A stretch of DNA of 64,000 bases, from contig CAWAPS010000002.1 in assembly GCA_963783945.1 (NCBI GenBank), positions 186,001-250,000 of the forward strand, in the 5' to 3' direction. This DNA is from CAWAPS01 sp963783945 (GTDB lineage: Bacteria > Actinomycetota > Acidimicrobiia > Acidimicrobiales > Palsa-688). Below are positions 51,219 to 60,788 of this stretch, in pieces. The notes beneath the pieces were generated by a model. It made no database searches and had not been told where the DNA came from. It worked only from the letters and a program-made list of their open reading frames with translations. Position 1 is the first letter of the stretch, and each line of letters begins with the position of its first letter. The translations under genes were made by a program, and so were the position numbers.

Positions 51219-52718
51219 ATGACCTCGTCGCTCGCAGTGCCTGACCCCACCGCTGGATCGGACCGAAGTCGCTGGCTCGCTCTGGCCGTCATCGTGGCCG
51301 CGCAGTTCATGGTCGTGCTTGACATTGCCATCGTGAACGTGGCCCTACCGTCCATCAAGAACGACCTGCACTTCTCGCAGGCGAGCCTCCAGTGGGTGAT
51401 CACGGCCTACTCGATCATGTTTGGTGGTGTGCTCCTCCTCGGGGGCCGGTTGGCGGATCGGCTCGGCCGCCGGCGGATGTTCATCGGTGGCTTGGGCCTC
51501 TTTGTCACAGCTTCTCTACTCTCCGGGCTGGCGTGGTCGGAGGGCTCGCTCATCGGGTTCCGCGCTCTGCAGGGTCTCGGGGCAGCCCTCCTCTCTCCTG
51601 CCGCCCTCGCCCTGCTGATGACGACCTTCGCCGAGGGCCGAGATCGCAACACGGCTCTCGGTGTGTTCGGGGCGGCGGCCGGCAGCGGGGGCGCCGCCGG
51701 CGTTCTGCTCGGCGGGGTCCTCACGTCGTACCTCAGCTGGTCGTGGATCTTCTTCATCAACGTGCCGGTTGGCCTGTTCCTCATCGCCATGACGCCGAGG
51801 GTGCTCCGGGAGAGCCACGGTGACCTCCACCACCGCAGCTTCGACCTGGCCGGCGCCGTCTCCATCACGTCGGGGTTGATGCTCCTCGTCTATGCCATGA
51901 CGCGGGCCACCCAGATCGGCTGGAGCTCGGGCGAGACCATCGCCCTGCTGGCCGTCTCGGCCAGCCTGGTCGCTTCGTTCTTCATGGTCGAGCTGCGATC
52001 GAAGGCCCCACTGCTGCCCCTGCGGATCTTCCGCCTGCGGACCCTGGCCGGATCCAACCTGACCAGCCTGCTCATCGGGGCCTCGATCTTCTCCATGTTC
52101 TTCCTGCTCACCCTGTACATGCAGCAGGTCCTGCACTACTCGGCTGTCAAGACGGGCGTCGCCTACATCCCGCTCACATTCGCGGTCATCATCTTCGCGG
52201 GGGTGGCCCAGGCGCTGACGACCAGGCTGGGCGTGCGGCGGGTGCTGTCGGTCGGGATGCTGCTCTCGGCCGGGGCGCTCTTCCTGTACACCCAGCTTCC
52301 CGTTCACGCTCAGTACTTCTGGGACATCTTCCCCGTCTTCGTGCTGAGCGGCATAGGCCTCGCCCTCTCCTTCGTGCCGGTGTCGATTGGTGGACTGACA
52401 GGCGTGCAGCCGGCTGACGCCGGTGTGGCGTCGGGTCTCATCAACACCACCCAGCAGATCGGCGGAGCCGTCGGACTGGCGGCAGCGGCGACGATCTCGA
52501 CAACGGTAACGAGTCATTTCGTGAGCTCGCACGGCCCGGCCAGCCTGGTCACCGGCGCTGCCCTCACCCACGGCTTCGAGGTCGCCTTCTGGGTGCTCGC
52601 CGCCCTCGCGCTCGTCGGGGCCGTCGCCGCCGCTCTGCTCGTCGAGCGGCCGCCGAAGCCTCAGCCCGAACAGGTCGAGGTAGAAGACGTGGGGACCACG
52701 ATCCTCGAGGTCGCCTGA
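51219..52718 (+). CDS. MFS drug-efflux transporter, DHA2 (14-TM) family
   Basis: A 499-residue inner-membrane antiporter; ATG 51219 follows AGGAGG by 5 nt. The signature first TM is WLALAVIVAAQFMVVLDIAI then VNVALPSIKNDL (the LD-x-T/A-I-VNVALP motif of the EmrB/QacA type). Motif A is FGGVLLLGGRLADRLGRRRM and motif C-like is GAAAGSGGAAGVLLGGVLTS. Fourteen TM segments are visible up to VLAALALVGAVAAALLVERP, with a short cytoplasmic tail. The expected role is proton-coupled export of multiple hydrophobic drugs. Regulated, by position, by the divergent MarR. Bases 52719-53014 contain no gene. Confidence 0.95.
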   Translation: MTSSLAVPDPTAGSDRSRWLALAVIVAAQFMVVLDIAIVNVALPSIKNDLHFSQASLQWVITAYSIMFGGVLLLGGRLADRLGRRRMFIGGLGLFVTASLLSGLAWSEGSLIGFRALQGLGAALLSPAALALLMTTFAEGRDRNTALGVFGAAAGSGGAAGVLLGGVLTSYLSWSWIFFINVPVGLFLIAMTPRVLRESHGDLHHRSFDLAGAVSITSGLMLLVYAMTRATQIGWSSGETIALLAVSASLVASFFMVELRSKAPLLPLRIFRLRTLAGSNLTSLLIGASIFSMFFLLTLYMQQVLHYSAVKTGVAYIPLTFAVIIFAGVAQALTTRLGVRRVLSVGMLLSAGALFLYTQLPVHAQYFWDIFPVFVLSGIGLALSFVPVSIGGLTGVQPADAGVASGLINTTQQIGGAVGLAAAATISTTVTSHFVSSHGPASLVTGAALTHGFEVAFWVLAALALVGAVAAALLVERPPKPQPEQVEVEDVGTTILEVA

Positions 52719-53014
52719 TCCAACCTGCCTGACGACCCCCCACCGGCCGGGCCGTTCCCCCCGACCCGGCCAGTGGCCACCTTCTCAAACTGACGTATCG
52801 CGCACAGGACCTACGAGCCGAGCACTAGTCACTCGCTGTCCTCTTGGCAACGGCACCATCGCCGGGTGTCTCCCGTTGTCGATCTCTACCCGGGGACCGC
52901 GGCGTGTCGAGATGAAGGATCGGCTAGTGGGACGAAGGCGGGCTTCGCAATCGTTCCGCCGGCCGAATTCAACTCTCAGGAAGCAGATCCCTGCTTCTCC
53001 GTCATACTGCTCGT

Positions 53015-54028
53015 ATGCGTGAGGTCTATCTCCACGTCGGCCCGGTGAAGACAGGGTCAACCTTCCTGCAGAACCTGCTGTGGCGGCACCGAGACGACCT
53101 TGCCCGGCAGGGCTACCACTACCCTGGCACGCATCCAAACGAGATGTGGCTGGCTACCAATGACCTCCAGGACGGGGCGTTCATCCCTTACGAGATGCCC
53201 CAAGCTACGGGCGTGTGGCGACGGGTATGCGAGTGTGTCCTAGCCCACGACGGTCGGTCGGTGCTCTCGCACGAGGTGCTCGGGTTGTCGACCGAGGAAC
53301 ACATCGACCGCATCGTGAAGTCCTTGCCCCGCGCTCGGCTACAGGTCATCGTGATGGCAAGGAGCCTGGCCGCACTTTTACCCTCGCTATGGCAGGAGAA
53401 CGTGAAGGGCGGCGGCAGTTACGCCGTCAGCTGGCTCGACTTCCTCGCCTCCCAACGCCACAGCCGCGCACCGATCACCGATGCGCTTCTCATCGTCGAG
53501 CGGTGGCTGCCCTATTTACAGCCCGACCAGATCCACGTCGTCACTGTCCCGCGGGCCAGTACCTCCCACACGGTATTGCTCGGTCGATTCTCTGAAGCGC
53601 TCGGAGTTGACACCGCCTCGTGGTCAGCCCTCGACGGGGAAACGAACGTCTCCATGGACATGGTCCAGGCCGAACTGATCCGACGGATGAACCGACTAAC
53701 CACGACAGCATTCGACGAGACAGCCCAGCGTCGACGGGTACACGACACGCTCATGCCCGCCTTGCGGCCGCCAAACCCGGCGCGGCGAATCCGCATACCG
53801 TCCTCGGAGCGTGAGTGGATCGACTCCGAGACCGGCCGGCGCATTGACGGCCTTCGCGACTGCGGAGCGCTCCTACACGGCGACTTGGAGGACCTCGCGA
53901 GTCCTGCTGACGTCTGGCAGGACGATCCCATGGAAGTCACCGACGCCGACCTGCTTGCAGAGGCCCTTCAGCTTCTGGTTTCCTCACACCCCGACAACAG
54001 CGACCCAGATCGCCTCGACTTCGTTTAG
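53015..54028 (+). CDS. Sulfotransferase-family protein
   Basis: A 337-residue cytoplasmic enzyme. The PAPS-binding P-loop is at the very start: MREVYLHVGPVKTGSTFLQN then LLWRHRDDLARQGYHYPGTH (G-x-x-KTG-(S/T)-(S/T)-x-(L/I)-Q). The 3'-phosphate-binding region is RARLQVIVMARSLAALLPSL, then WQENVKGGGSYAVSWLDFLA (R-(D/S)-L/P-x-x-x-x-x-S-x-(W/Y)-x-(E/Q)). The rest is helical (RWLPYLQPDQIHVVTVPRAS, then FSEALGVDTASWSALDGETN). It transfers sulfate from PAPS to an unknown acceptor, possibly a glycan or lipid. The start is the first ATG and matches the family's short N-terminus. Stand-alone. Confidence 0.88.
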   Translation: MREVYLHVGPVKTGSTFLQNLLWRHRDDLARQGYHYPGTHPNEMWLATNDLQDGAFIPYEMPQATGVWRRVCECVLAHDGRSVLSHEVLGLSTEEHIDRIVKSLPRARLQVIVMARSLAALLPSLWQENVKGGGSYAVSWLDFLASQRHSRAPITDALLIVERWLPYLQPDQIHVVTVPRASTSHTVLLGRFSEALGVDTASWSALDGETNVSMDMVQAELIRRMNRLTTTAFDETAQRRRVHDTLMPALRPPNPARRIRIPSSEREWIDSETGRRIDGLRDCGALLHGDLEDLASPADVWQDDPMEVTDADLLAEALQLLVSSHPDNSDPDRLDFV

Positions 54029-54755
54029 CTGCGAAACGCTGCCCGGGCATCGCCAGTCCGCTACAGCTGCACCGCCTATCGCAACCCCATCGACCACAGT
54101 CCCATGCACGCAGTGTTCGCTGCGCTTGCCTTAAGCGGCCCGATTGCCTCGAAATCTCTTTGGGGATCGGGTGACGGCCGCCTCCGGGGCCTGACCAATC
54201 TGCGCTCCGGCCGCGGCGCCGCCCCGGTCCGCATGCAAGGTGCATATCCTGCCGACTCGGCGCTCCCTGGCAGCGCCTTGGAGCGGGTAGTGAGGCGGTC
54301 CCGATGGATTGTTCGGGGCGCCCGCGGCACATAACGTCGGCAGGTGACTTCGCTTCGCGCCGATGCGATCTACCTACCATGGTCAGGTCCGTCCCTTCTT
54401 TTGAGCGATTGGTGAGGGATGGCACCGCCGCCTCATACGGCATGGTGGATCGTCTTGTTGGCGCAGGACGATCCGCCACACTCAACCGGCAGAACCACCC
54501 ACCAAGAACCTGGCCGACGACGGTCTTCTCAGAAAGGCTGACCGTCAACCTTCTTCTTAGCCCGAATCCACCGATTGATTTTGTGTGATGGTCGGCGTGG
54601 CTTTGGAACGCCTGGCGGTGGGTCGTGTAGCCGGTTGGGGGTCGAATGGCTCTGCGGGGATGTCAGCGGCCGTTGAGGATCCAAGCCCTTTGAGCGTGCT
54701 GGTGGTCATCGACGGTGCGGCCGAGGCGGCATCGCCTGCTACTGGTGGGTTCAGG
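54029..54755. other. Non-coding stretch left of the IS1380 gene
   Basis: About 730 bp. No recognisable gene; part of the right end (~54590-54755) probably belongs to the IS1380 element, but no terminal repeat was resolved. Confidence 0.4.
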
Positions 54756-56124
54756 TCACCAACACGACGGCGCGCGCAGGTTGATCAGCGACTGGTCGAA
54801 CGCTTGGGCCCAGGGCCAGCGTTGGGGCAGGTGCAGAGTGAAGTGGCGAGCTGAGCGGGTCAGTCGGCCGGGCAGATCCAGATGGCGGCGGCGGAGAGTG
54901 TCGGTGGTGATCAGCGTCTGGCCCAGGCCGATGCGGCTGGTCCAGCGGGCCAGGTTGTGGGCGATCACGTTCAAACCCAGCCAGGCGGCGTTGGCCCCGA
55001 ACCGCCCGGAGGGCAGATGGTTGAGACCCACCCCGTATTTGAGATCCCGGATGGCGTTTTCGACCTCGGCGTGGCGGCGATGGTCGGCCTCGAGTTCGAC
55101 CATGTCGCCGGAACGGTCGGTGATGAACGGGTGATAGGCGTAGGTGGCCAGCAGGGCCAGCTGAGAGCCGGGCGTGGGTTTGACCCGGCGCACGATCAGC
55201 CGGCACGGCTGGCCTTTGCCGGCGAAGGGCCGATAGGAAATCTCGGCCACCTCGGCGCCGTCGGCGAAGTACGGGATCGGCACCCAAGCCGACTCGGCGA
55301 TGGCGGCGATAGCGGTGTGGATAGCGCCTTTGTGCAGCTTGGCGGTGATCGAGTAGCGCACATCGGCGGCCCGCGCAGGCGTCGACCACTTTGCGGCTGT
55401 AGAAACCCGAGTCCCCCGCAAGGTCAGCGCCCCGGTGGCGCCGGCGGCCCGGACCCGGCCGAAGGTCTCGGTCAGAAAGCTGGCCGCCCCCCGCCCCGAA
55501 TGGGCGTTGCCGCCCCGCAGGCGGCAGCCCACGCACATCGGCGGTGCCGGCCATCACGGCGAAGAGCGGGTGATAGCCCCGCACGTGGTTGTAGGTGAAC
55601 CGGGTGCCGCCCTGCTTAGCCAGCCCGTAGGTCTCGACAATGCTGGAGTCCACGTCGATGGTCACCGGATCACCGCCCGGGCCGGCGCCCGCCGCCCAGG
55701 CCCGGGCCAAAGCCTCGCCGGCCACCTGATCGATCTGGCGGGCGTGGCCCCAGGTGAAACTTCTCAAGTAGGTGCCGATGGTCGAGGGGGCGGCCACCCC
55801 ATGGCCCAACACGGCCTGGGTGGCCCCGGCTCGCAGCACGTCGCAATCGTCGATGCAGTCCCCGCCGGCCAGCACCGAGTGGATCACCGTCATGGCCTTG
55901 TGCCCCACGTTGGCTCGGCCCGGGGCGTCGCCCAGGTCGACATGGGCCTCGAACAGCTCCCGCAGGCCCAAGCGCTGGGCCAAGGTGGCCGGAACGATCA
56001 GCCCGGCGTTGGCCACCAGCCGCTCATCGTCAAAGGTCACGGCGATGGCGTCAAGACTGCCGCGATACTTGCATCGAAAAGATGCCTTCTGGCTCGGGAT
56101 CAATGTGGCTTTAGCAACCAACAT
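54756..56124 (-). pseudogene. IS1380-family transposase with two frameshifts
   Basis: Frame 1 (ATG 56124) reads SLDAIAVTFDDERLVANAGL, then GHKAMTVIHSVLAGGDCIDD, VTIDVDSSIVETYGLAKQGG (catalytic Asp) and HVRGYHPLFAVMAGTADV. Near 55540 it shifts to the frame with CRLRGGNAHSGRGAASFLTE, then FGRVRAAGATGALTLR. Around 55420 a short stretch in another frame supplies ADSGFYSRKVVDAC (second Asp). The C-terminal frame continues VRYSITAKLHKGAIHTAIAA, then EVENAIRDLKYGVGLNHLPS (catalytic Glu) and WLGLNVIAHNLARWT. All domains are present, so only indels block function. Terminal repeats were not identified. Confidence 0.85.
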
Positions 56125-56440
56125 TCTCCCAGGTCAGAGGGCATCTTTAGCGGATATTTCAATCCCCCAAGAGAACCCGATCAGTGGATCCGGGCTTAGT
56201 CAGACCAGGCCTCGGCAAGCTGACCGCATCCCCCCGCCAACAACCTCATGGTGGAAGCTTCATCAGCCACACCTACGTCCTCTTGCCGAAGCGGGCGTGC
56301 GTGGTAGCGACCGGCAAGCTGCACGTTGTGTGCGTGTCGTGACTCCGGGTCGGTGGGAGGCTGGCGCTTACCGGACGGCGAAGGCGGGTCGCTAAGGGAA
56401 TGCAGTTGTCCGGACACGGAACGCGTGCAAGTGTCTGCTG
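56125..56440. other. Intergenic stretch between IS1380 and methyltransferase
   Basis: About 316 bp, no gene seen. The first ~60 bp are probably the right end of the IS1380 element. Confidence 0.4.
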
Positions 56441-57184
56441 ATGCTGCCCGACTACTTTGGCGAAGAAGTGGCCTCGCGCTACGACGAGGGTTTCGGAGCG
56501 GAGTTCGATCCGGTCGTGATCGACCAGACCGTCGATGTCCTTGTTCGACTGGCCGGCGATGGCAGCGCGCTGGAGCTTGGAGTGGGCACGGGCCGTGTGG
56601 CGCTGCCGCTCGCCGCCCGAGGTGTGCAGGTGTCAGGGATCGAGCTGTCGCCTGCCATGGCCGCTCGGCTGAGGGCGAAAGACCTCGAGCGACGAGTTTC
56701 GGTAACGATCGGCGACATGGCGTCCACGCGTTTGGACGAAAGGTTCCGGCTTGTCTACCTGGTATTCAACACCATTGGCAACCTCATCACACAGGATCAA
56801 CAGGTGGTCTGCTTCGCCAATGCCGCCGCTCACCTGGAACTCGGCGGGTACTTCCTAATCGAGGTCGGCGTCCCTGACCTGCGCCGTCTCCCACCAGGTG
56901 AAGACGCTCGGGTGTTCTCTCACGCGGAGGGTTATGTCGGTTATGACCGCTACGTCGACCTGCTTGCGCAACAGGCGGTTTCTCACCGCTTCGTGGCGAG
57001 CGGTTCCTATGTGGGCGAGTTCCAGACGCCGTTTCGTTTCGTGTGGCCGTCTGAGCTTGACCTGATGGCGAGACTGGCTGGGATGACTTTGCGTGATCGC
57101 TGGTCGGGCTGGGACCGTTCGCTGTTCACCAGCGAGAGTTTGTCACACGTCTCTGTCTGGGAGAAGGTAGGGGCCTCCGACTAA
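56441..57184 (+). CDS. Class I SAM-dependent methyltransferase
   Basis: A 247-residue Rossmann methyltransferase beginning MLPDYFGEEVASRYDEGFGA. Motif I (SAM binding) is GSALELGVGTGRVALPLAAR, motif II is VQVSGIELSPAMAARLRAKD, and the acidic post-motif is VTIGDMASTRLDERFRLVYL. Motif IV region is VFNTIGNLITQDQQVVCFAN and motif VI-like is AAAHLELGGYFLIEVGVPDL. The C-terminal half is a substrate-specific region (FQTPFRFVWPSELDLMARLA). Small-molecule methylation is likely; the acceptor is unknown. Its 3' end overlaps the convergent small ORF by 4 nt. Confidence 0.93.
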   Translation: MLPDYFGEEVASRYDEGFGAEFDPVVIDQTVDVLVRLAGDGSALELGVGTGRVALPLAARGVQVSGIELSPAMAARLRAKDLERRVSVTIGDMASTRLDERFRLVYLVFNTIGNLITQDQQVVCFANAAAHLELGGYFLIEVGVPDLRRLPPGEDARVFSHAEGYVGYDRYVDLLAQQAVSHRFVASGSYVGEFQTPFRFVWPSELDLMARLAGMTLRDRWSGWDRSLFTSESLSHVSVWEKVGASD

Positions 57185-57384
57185 TGGTAGTCGCGATGAA
57201 ATAGCCCGGGGTTACGCACCGCCGGATCGTCGCCGACCTTCGCCGCCGGCGGAAAGGGTGCAAGCCCGGGGCTGGCGTTGGTGGCGAACATCGCATCGCG
57301 GAAGCGTTCATGGTGGACTCGGTGCCGCCTCTTCCACGCCAGTCTGCCAACCCGACTGGCTTCATAGAGCGCGAACACATCCAC
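57181..57384 (-). CDS. Small hypothetical protein (67 aa)
   Basis: A convergent ORF ending 4 nt inside the methyltransferase gene. It reads MDVFALYEASRVGRLAWKRR, then HRVHHERFRDAMFATNASPG and LAPFPPAAKVGDDPAVRNPG, ending LFHRDYH. A basic N-terminal helix is followed by a Pro/Gly-rich tail. No family and no clear ribosome-binding site; could be the end of a truncated gene. Confidence 0.35.
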   Translation of the reverse strand: MDVFALYEASRVGRLAWKRRHRVHHERFRDAMFATNASPGLAPFPPAAKVGDDPAVRNPGLFHRDYH

Positions 57385-57865
57385 AACGTCATCGAAAATG
57401 AAGAACAGGGCGACTCCTTTGCAGCTTCGTGACGGGTTCGGGGATACGAGCGAAAGCGCCCACTGTCTGTTGGGTTCGGTGCATTGCGGCCTGACTGACC
57501 ACGAATCGGGTCACGGGGTACGGCGGCCGGGCGGCAGTCGGTGAGCCGCGAACCGTAACCCGGTACGCTCTCTCGGTCCGGGGTGGGCGGCTACCCCTCT
57601 CCAGCGCCTCAGGCGAGTTGCTCCCCTCACGTCTACTTGCGTCGAGACTCATCGCGGGCGGTCACGCCGATCGGGCTACCGCAACTGTCCGGTCTTTGTA
57701 ACCCGTTTGCTATCAGTGTGTGGACATCAGAGCTGGTGGAAGAGCCGCCGCTCTGCCCACACATGGAGGGAAGGGTTATGACAAAAGAAGGAAAAGAAAT
57801 GACACAACCGGCCAGAATGTCGAGGGCGATGAGAGAGTCGGTAGTCGTGCTTGGAGCTGTGTTCA
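57385..57865. other. Intergenic stretch, no gene seen
   Basis: About 480 bp upstream of the OB-fold gene. Overlapping Arg-rich frames only. Confidence 0.4.
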
Positions 57866-58411
57866 ATGGCTGAGCTTCGTCCATTGGCTGAGTATGCAGG
57901 TCGCCGAGAAGTCGGCCAGTCCGGAAGGAACTCGGACCCATGGATGCGCGGCGGTGAGGCGACGACGATATCCGCGAAGACGGATCCTGCCGTCGGAGAG
58001 CTTGACGACTTCGATGCCACCATCGTCCCCTTCCGCGTTCGGGGCATCCCGGACCGGCCCGCTCCCCACCTGCGACATCCCCCCACGGCCGAAGCGCGCA
58101 CCGCGGACCTCGACGCCCCGGAAGGGGCCGTGCCAATCGCCCGGATCACCCCCCGCCAGCAGGCAAAGGTGGCCGGACGGGTCCAGTCGATCCAGGTCCA
58201 GCTATGGTCCAAGATCCCGACTCTGGAGTGGACCATCATCGACACCGCCGGCGACACCCTCATTGCCGTGTTCCTCGGAAGGCGCCAAATAGCTGGAGTT
58301 CAGCCTGGAACCGACGTGTCTGTCGAGGCAACGGTCGCCTCCCGCTCCGGCGGACTCTCGATGCTCAACCCCATTTACGAGATCCTCCCCGATACACCTA
58401 CAGCAGGGTGA
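57866..58411 (+). CDS. OB-fold nucleic-acid-binding-domain protein
   Basis: A 181-residue protein from ATG 57866 (MAELRPLAEYAGRREVGQSG). The N-terminal ~85 residues are loosely structured. An OB-fold follows: GAVPIARITPRQQAKVAGRV, then QSIQVQLWSKIPTLEWTIID, TAGDTLIAVFLGRRQIAGVQ, PGTDVSVEATVASRSGGLSM and LNPIYEIL. The five-strand order with a conserved G-x-T-L-x-A-x-F-x-GRR-x-I-x-G-(V/I)-x-PG matches the RecG-wedge-type OB proteins common in actinobacteria. It may bind single-stranded nucleic acid; no partner gene is adjacent. Intact. Confidence 0.8.
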   Translation: MAELRPLAEYAGRREVGQSGRNSDPWMRGGEATTISAKTDPAVGELDDFDATIVPFRVRGIPDRPAPHLRHPPTAEARTADLDAPEGAVPIARITPRQQAKVAGRVQSIQVQLWSKIPTLEWTIIDTAGDTLIAVFLGRRQIAGVQPGTDVSVEATVASRSGGLSMLNPIYEILPDTPTAG

Positions 58412-59018
58412 GAGATCACCGAGCCAAGCAGGGCCCTCTGGTTGCCACGGGGACATGGCCAGACCGCTGGCGATACCTTTCCCGCTCCGCGTTGGCAGGT
58501 TCTTAGAAACGGAACTGTTCGAGACTATGTGGGACACGCACCCCCGTTGAGCGACCCTATCAACCGAGCACGCCACGAGGAGGTACGACCTGGATCACTC
58601 GGCGAAATCGACATCGAGTCCCACGAGCCCGCCGCCGACAGATTGTCGACCGCCTGTCGCATACACCCGGGGTACGCCGTCGTGGCCGGGTCGTCATCCG
58701 GTTACCTTCGGCCCGTACGAAGCGGCGCAGCACGGCTCGATGGCTTAGCCCACTACGACGGCCTGGACCAGTTCGGCGAGCCTCGGTTGTCGGCAGCGAA
58801 GGGTCGAAGGCGTCTAAGCCGGGTCACGCTGCCGGCGTAGTCTGACGTATCGACGACCTCGAAGGCAGACCTTGAGTTTTGTCCATCGACCGTTAGGACC
58901 TGTCAACGCTGCGATGCAGGTCAGAGACCATTCGTCGGTCCCGCGTTCGCGCCGCGGGGTGAGAAGGCTCCCCCGGTAACCAGCTTGTGTAACTCGTGCG
59001 CCTATCTGTACGCGAGCC
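58412..59018. other. Intergenic stretch upstream of sigma/anti-sigma pair
   Basis: About 600 bp, no gene recognised. It should contain the sigma-factor promoter; no ECF-type self-promoter motif could be assigned. Confidence 0.4.
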
Positions 59019-59612
59019 ATGTTGTCCGCGTCTACACCCTCGGCAAGGAGGGCCGGTGAACGGCCGGAGACAGGTGACGGCCGAGTCGTCCACCTGCGCG
59101 TGGTAGACACTGATGTTTACGCCGACTGGGAGTCGGTGTATCGCGACAACGTGGACCGCTTGTACCGGTTGATGTACGCACGGGTGGGCAACCGCCCCGA
59201 CGCCGAGGACCTCACGTCCGAGGTGTTCAGGACCGCGCTGGGCCCGTTGCGCCTGGCGTCGTCGAAAGGGGAGGTGCGCGCCTATCTGCTGGTAACGGCC
59301 AGGACGGTCCTGGCTTCGCATTGGCGGCGTCGCCTGGGTACTCCGGTGACTTCCATCGACCCGGACTCCGACCTGGGCTTCTTGGCCGACCCGCCGGGCC
59401 CTGACCAGCCCAGCGAGGCCCCGAACCGGGCGGCCCGCATACTGGCTGCCCTGCCTGATCGCTACCGCCGGATCCTCGAACTCCGCTTCTTGGAGGCGTC
59501 CTCGATCAAGGACGCGGCCCACACCATGGATATCAGCGTCAGCAACGCCAAGGTCCTCCAACACCGCGCCCTGCACATGGCCACGAAGATCGGACTGGAG
59601 CTGGAGCGGTGA
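59019..59612 (+). CDS. ECF RNA polymerase sigma factor
   Basis: A 197-residue sigma factor beginning MLSASTPSARRAGERPETGD; a later start near VYADWESVY is possible. Region 2: YRDNVDRLYRLMYARVGNRP, then DAEDLTSEVFRTALGPLRLA and EVRAYLLVTARTVLASHWRR. Region 4: ILAALPDRYRRILELRFLEA, then SSIKDAAHTMDISVSNAKVL and QHRALHMATKIG. The LTSEVF -10 recognition helix and the SVSNAKVLQHRAL -35 helix are intact. It overlaps the following gene by 4 nt (GTGA), the arrangement expected for a sigma/anti-sigma pair. Confidence 0.93.
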   Translation: MLSASTPSARRAGERPETGDGRVVHLRVVDTDVYADWESVYRDNVDRLYRLMYARVGNRPDAEDLTSEVFRTALGPLRLASSKGEVRAYLLVTARTVLASHWRRRLGTPVTSIDPDSDLGFLADPPGPDQPSEAPNRAARILAALPDRYRRILELRFLEASSIKDAAHTMDISVSNAKVLQHRALHMATKIGLELER

Positions 59613-60265
59613 GCCGACGAAAGATGTCCGCCTTCCTTGACGCCCTGGCGGCCGGGCGCCGCCCCCGGGGCTTTCGGGCCACCCCCGACGACGCCGCCGT
59701 CCTGCGCACCGCCATCGAACTGCGGGCCGCCCACCCCGACGAGGCCGCCCCCGACGCACAGTTCGTCTCGCGCCTACACCAGGAGCTGGCTGACCAGGCC
59801 GGGACCGCTCAGATCGTTCCCATGGTGCGCCCGGCCCCTCGGCCTCGGGGCCGCATCGCCCTGGTGTCGGTGGCCGCCGGGCTAGCCCTGGTGGGAGCGA
59901 CCGCGGCCGCCACCGAGACCTTCGATCATCCCGCGTCGACTCGGGCCGCACTGCCACTGCCACAACGCCAGGAGTTGCGCACCGGCACCTTCGAAGACGC
60001 CGCCAGCCAGAACCTGGGCCAGATCGTGGTCTACGACGGGAACCCCTCGTGGGTGTTCATGGTCATCAAAGGTTCGAGCTATGACGGTCCGGTCACCTGC
60101 CGGCTCCACGCCACCAACGGCTCGACCGTAATGACCGGCGCCTTCTACCTCCATGACGGTACCGGCCAGTTGGCCAAAACCATAGGAGCGGACCTCGGCC
60201 AACTCGGGGGCGCCCAACTCGTCACCCCCACCGGTGCCACCCTGGCGTCCGCCACCTTCTCCTAA
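59609..60265 (+). CDS. Membrane-anchored probable anti-sigma factor
   Basis: A 218-residue protein from GTG 59609, overlapping the sigma stop. The cytoplasmic N-terminus is MSRRKMSAFLDALAAGRRPR, then FRATPDDAAVLRTAIELRAA and DAQFVSRLHQELADQ, which could be the sigma-binding helices. One TM segment is GRIALVSVAAGLALVGATAA. The outside domain (QNLGQIVVYDGNPSWVFMVI, then GSSYDGPVTCRLHATNGSTV) is beta-rich and may sense a signal. There is no zinc-binding H-x-x-x-C-x-x-C motif, so it is not a classical ZAS anti-sigma. The role is inferred from gene order and topology. Confidence 0.75.
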   Translation: MSRRKMSAFLDALAAGRRPRGFRATPDDAAVLRTAIELRAAHPDEAAPDAQFVSRLHQELADQAGTAQIVPMVRPAPRPRGRIALVSVAAGLALVGATAAATETFDHPASTRAALPLPQRQELRTGTFEDAASQNLGQIVVYDGNPSWVFMVIKGSSYDGPVTCRLHATNGSTVMTGAFYLHDGTGQLAKTIGADLGQLGGAQLVTPTGATLASATFS

Positions 60266-60788
60266 CCCGGCCGACTCAGGGCCCGTTCTGCTGGTTGAAG
60301 GCCGACCGGCTGGATCGACCAGGTTCGATCGACCGGCCGTAACCCGTCCACCTATCAAGTAGCGGCAACAACACCTCCGTTCAAATCCCCTCATAGTCGA
60401 GGCGCCGACACGGCCGGTCGCCTCGACCTCGATCGGCTCGTCGAAGACCCAACGCCAGCCGTCGCGGCTCAGCAGGCGATGACCGAACGCCGCGCTCGGT
60501 CTGCTTTTCCCTCGAGTTCGACCAGCAGTACCGACACGTCCTGACGTGCCGCCAACCGGGCCGGAGCGGCGCTGACCGTCGTCCTGCCTGACCCCGCCTT
60601 TACCGGCGCCGCCCAGGACCGTTCTGTGGGCGAAGGCAGTCATGTCCAGACCAACTCACAGATCCGGCCCGGGTACAACCGGGCCGGTCGTCGAAACCGA
60701 ACGGCGCATTCGCACTCGCGCCCGAACCGTCCGCCCCGGTGTAACCCGCCCGGTTATCCCTGAGCAGGCTTCACCGAGGGAGGACCTT
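60266..60788. other. Intergenic stretch before the AarF-like gene
   Basis: About 520 bp with no recognised gene. A minus-strand frame over it is treated as a shadow. An ATG at 60642 in frame with the AarF gene is the alternative, longer start. Confidence 0.4.

Noticed and set aside
51516..52571. 351-codon minus-strand open frame inside the MFS gene
   Set aside because: Highly charged shadow frame of a GC-rich membrane protein gene.
60266..60643. Minus-strand frame 59882-60643 as a gene
   Set aside because: It runs antisense through the anti-sigma gene and has Arg/Gly-rich composition without motifs.
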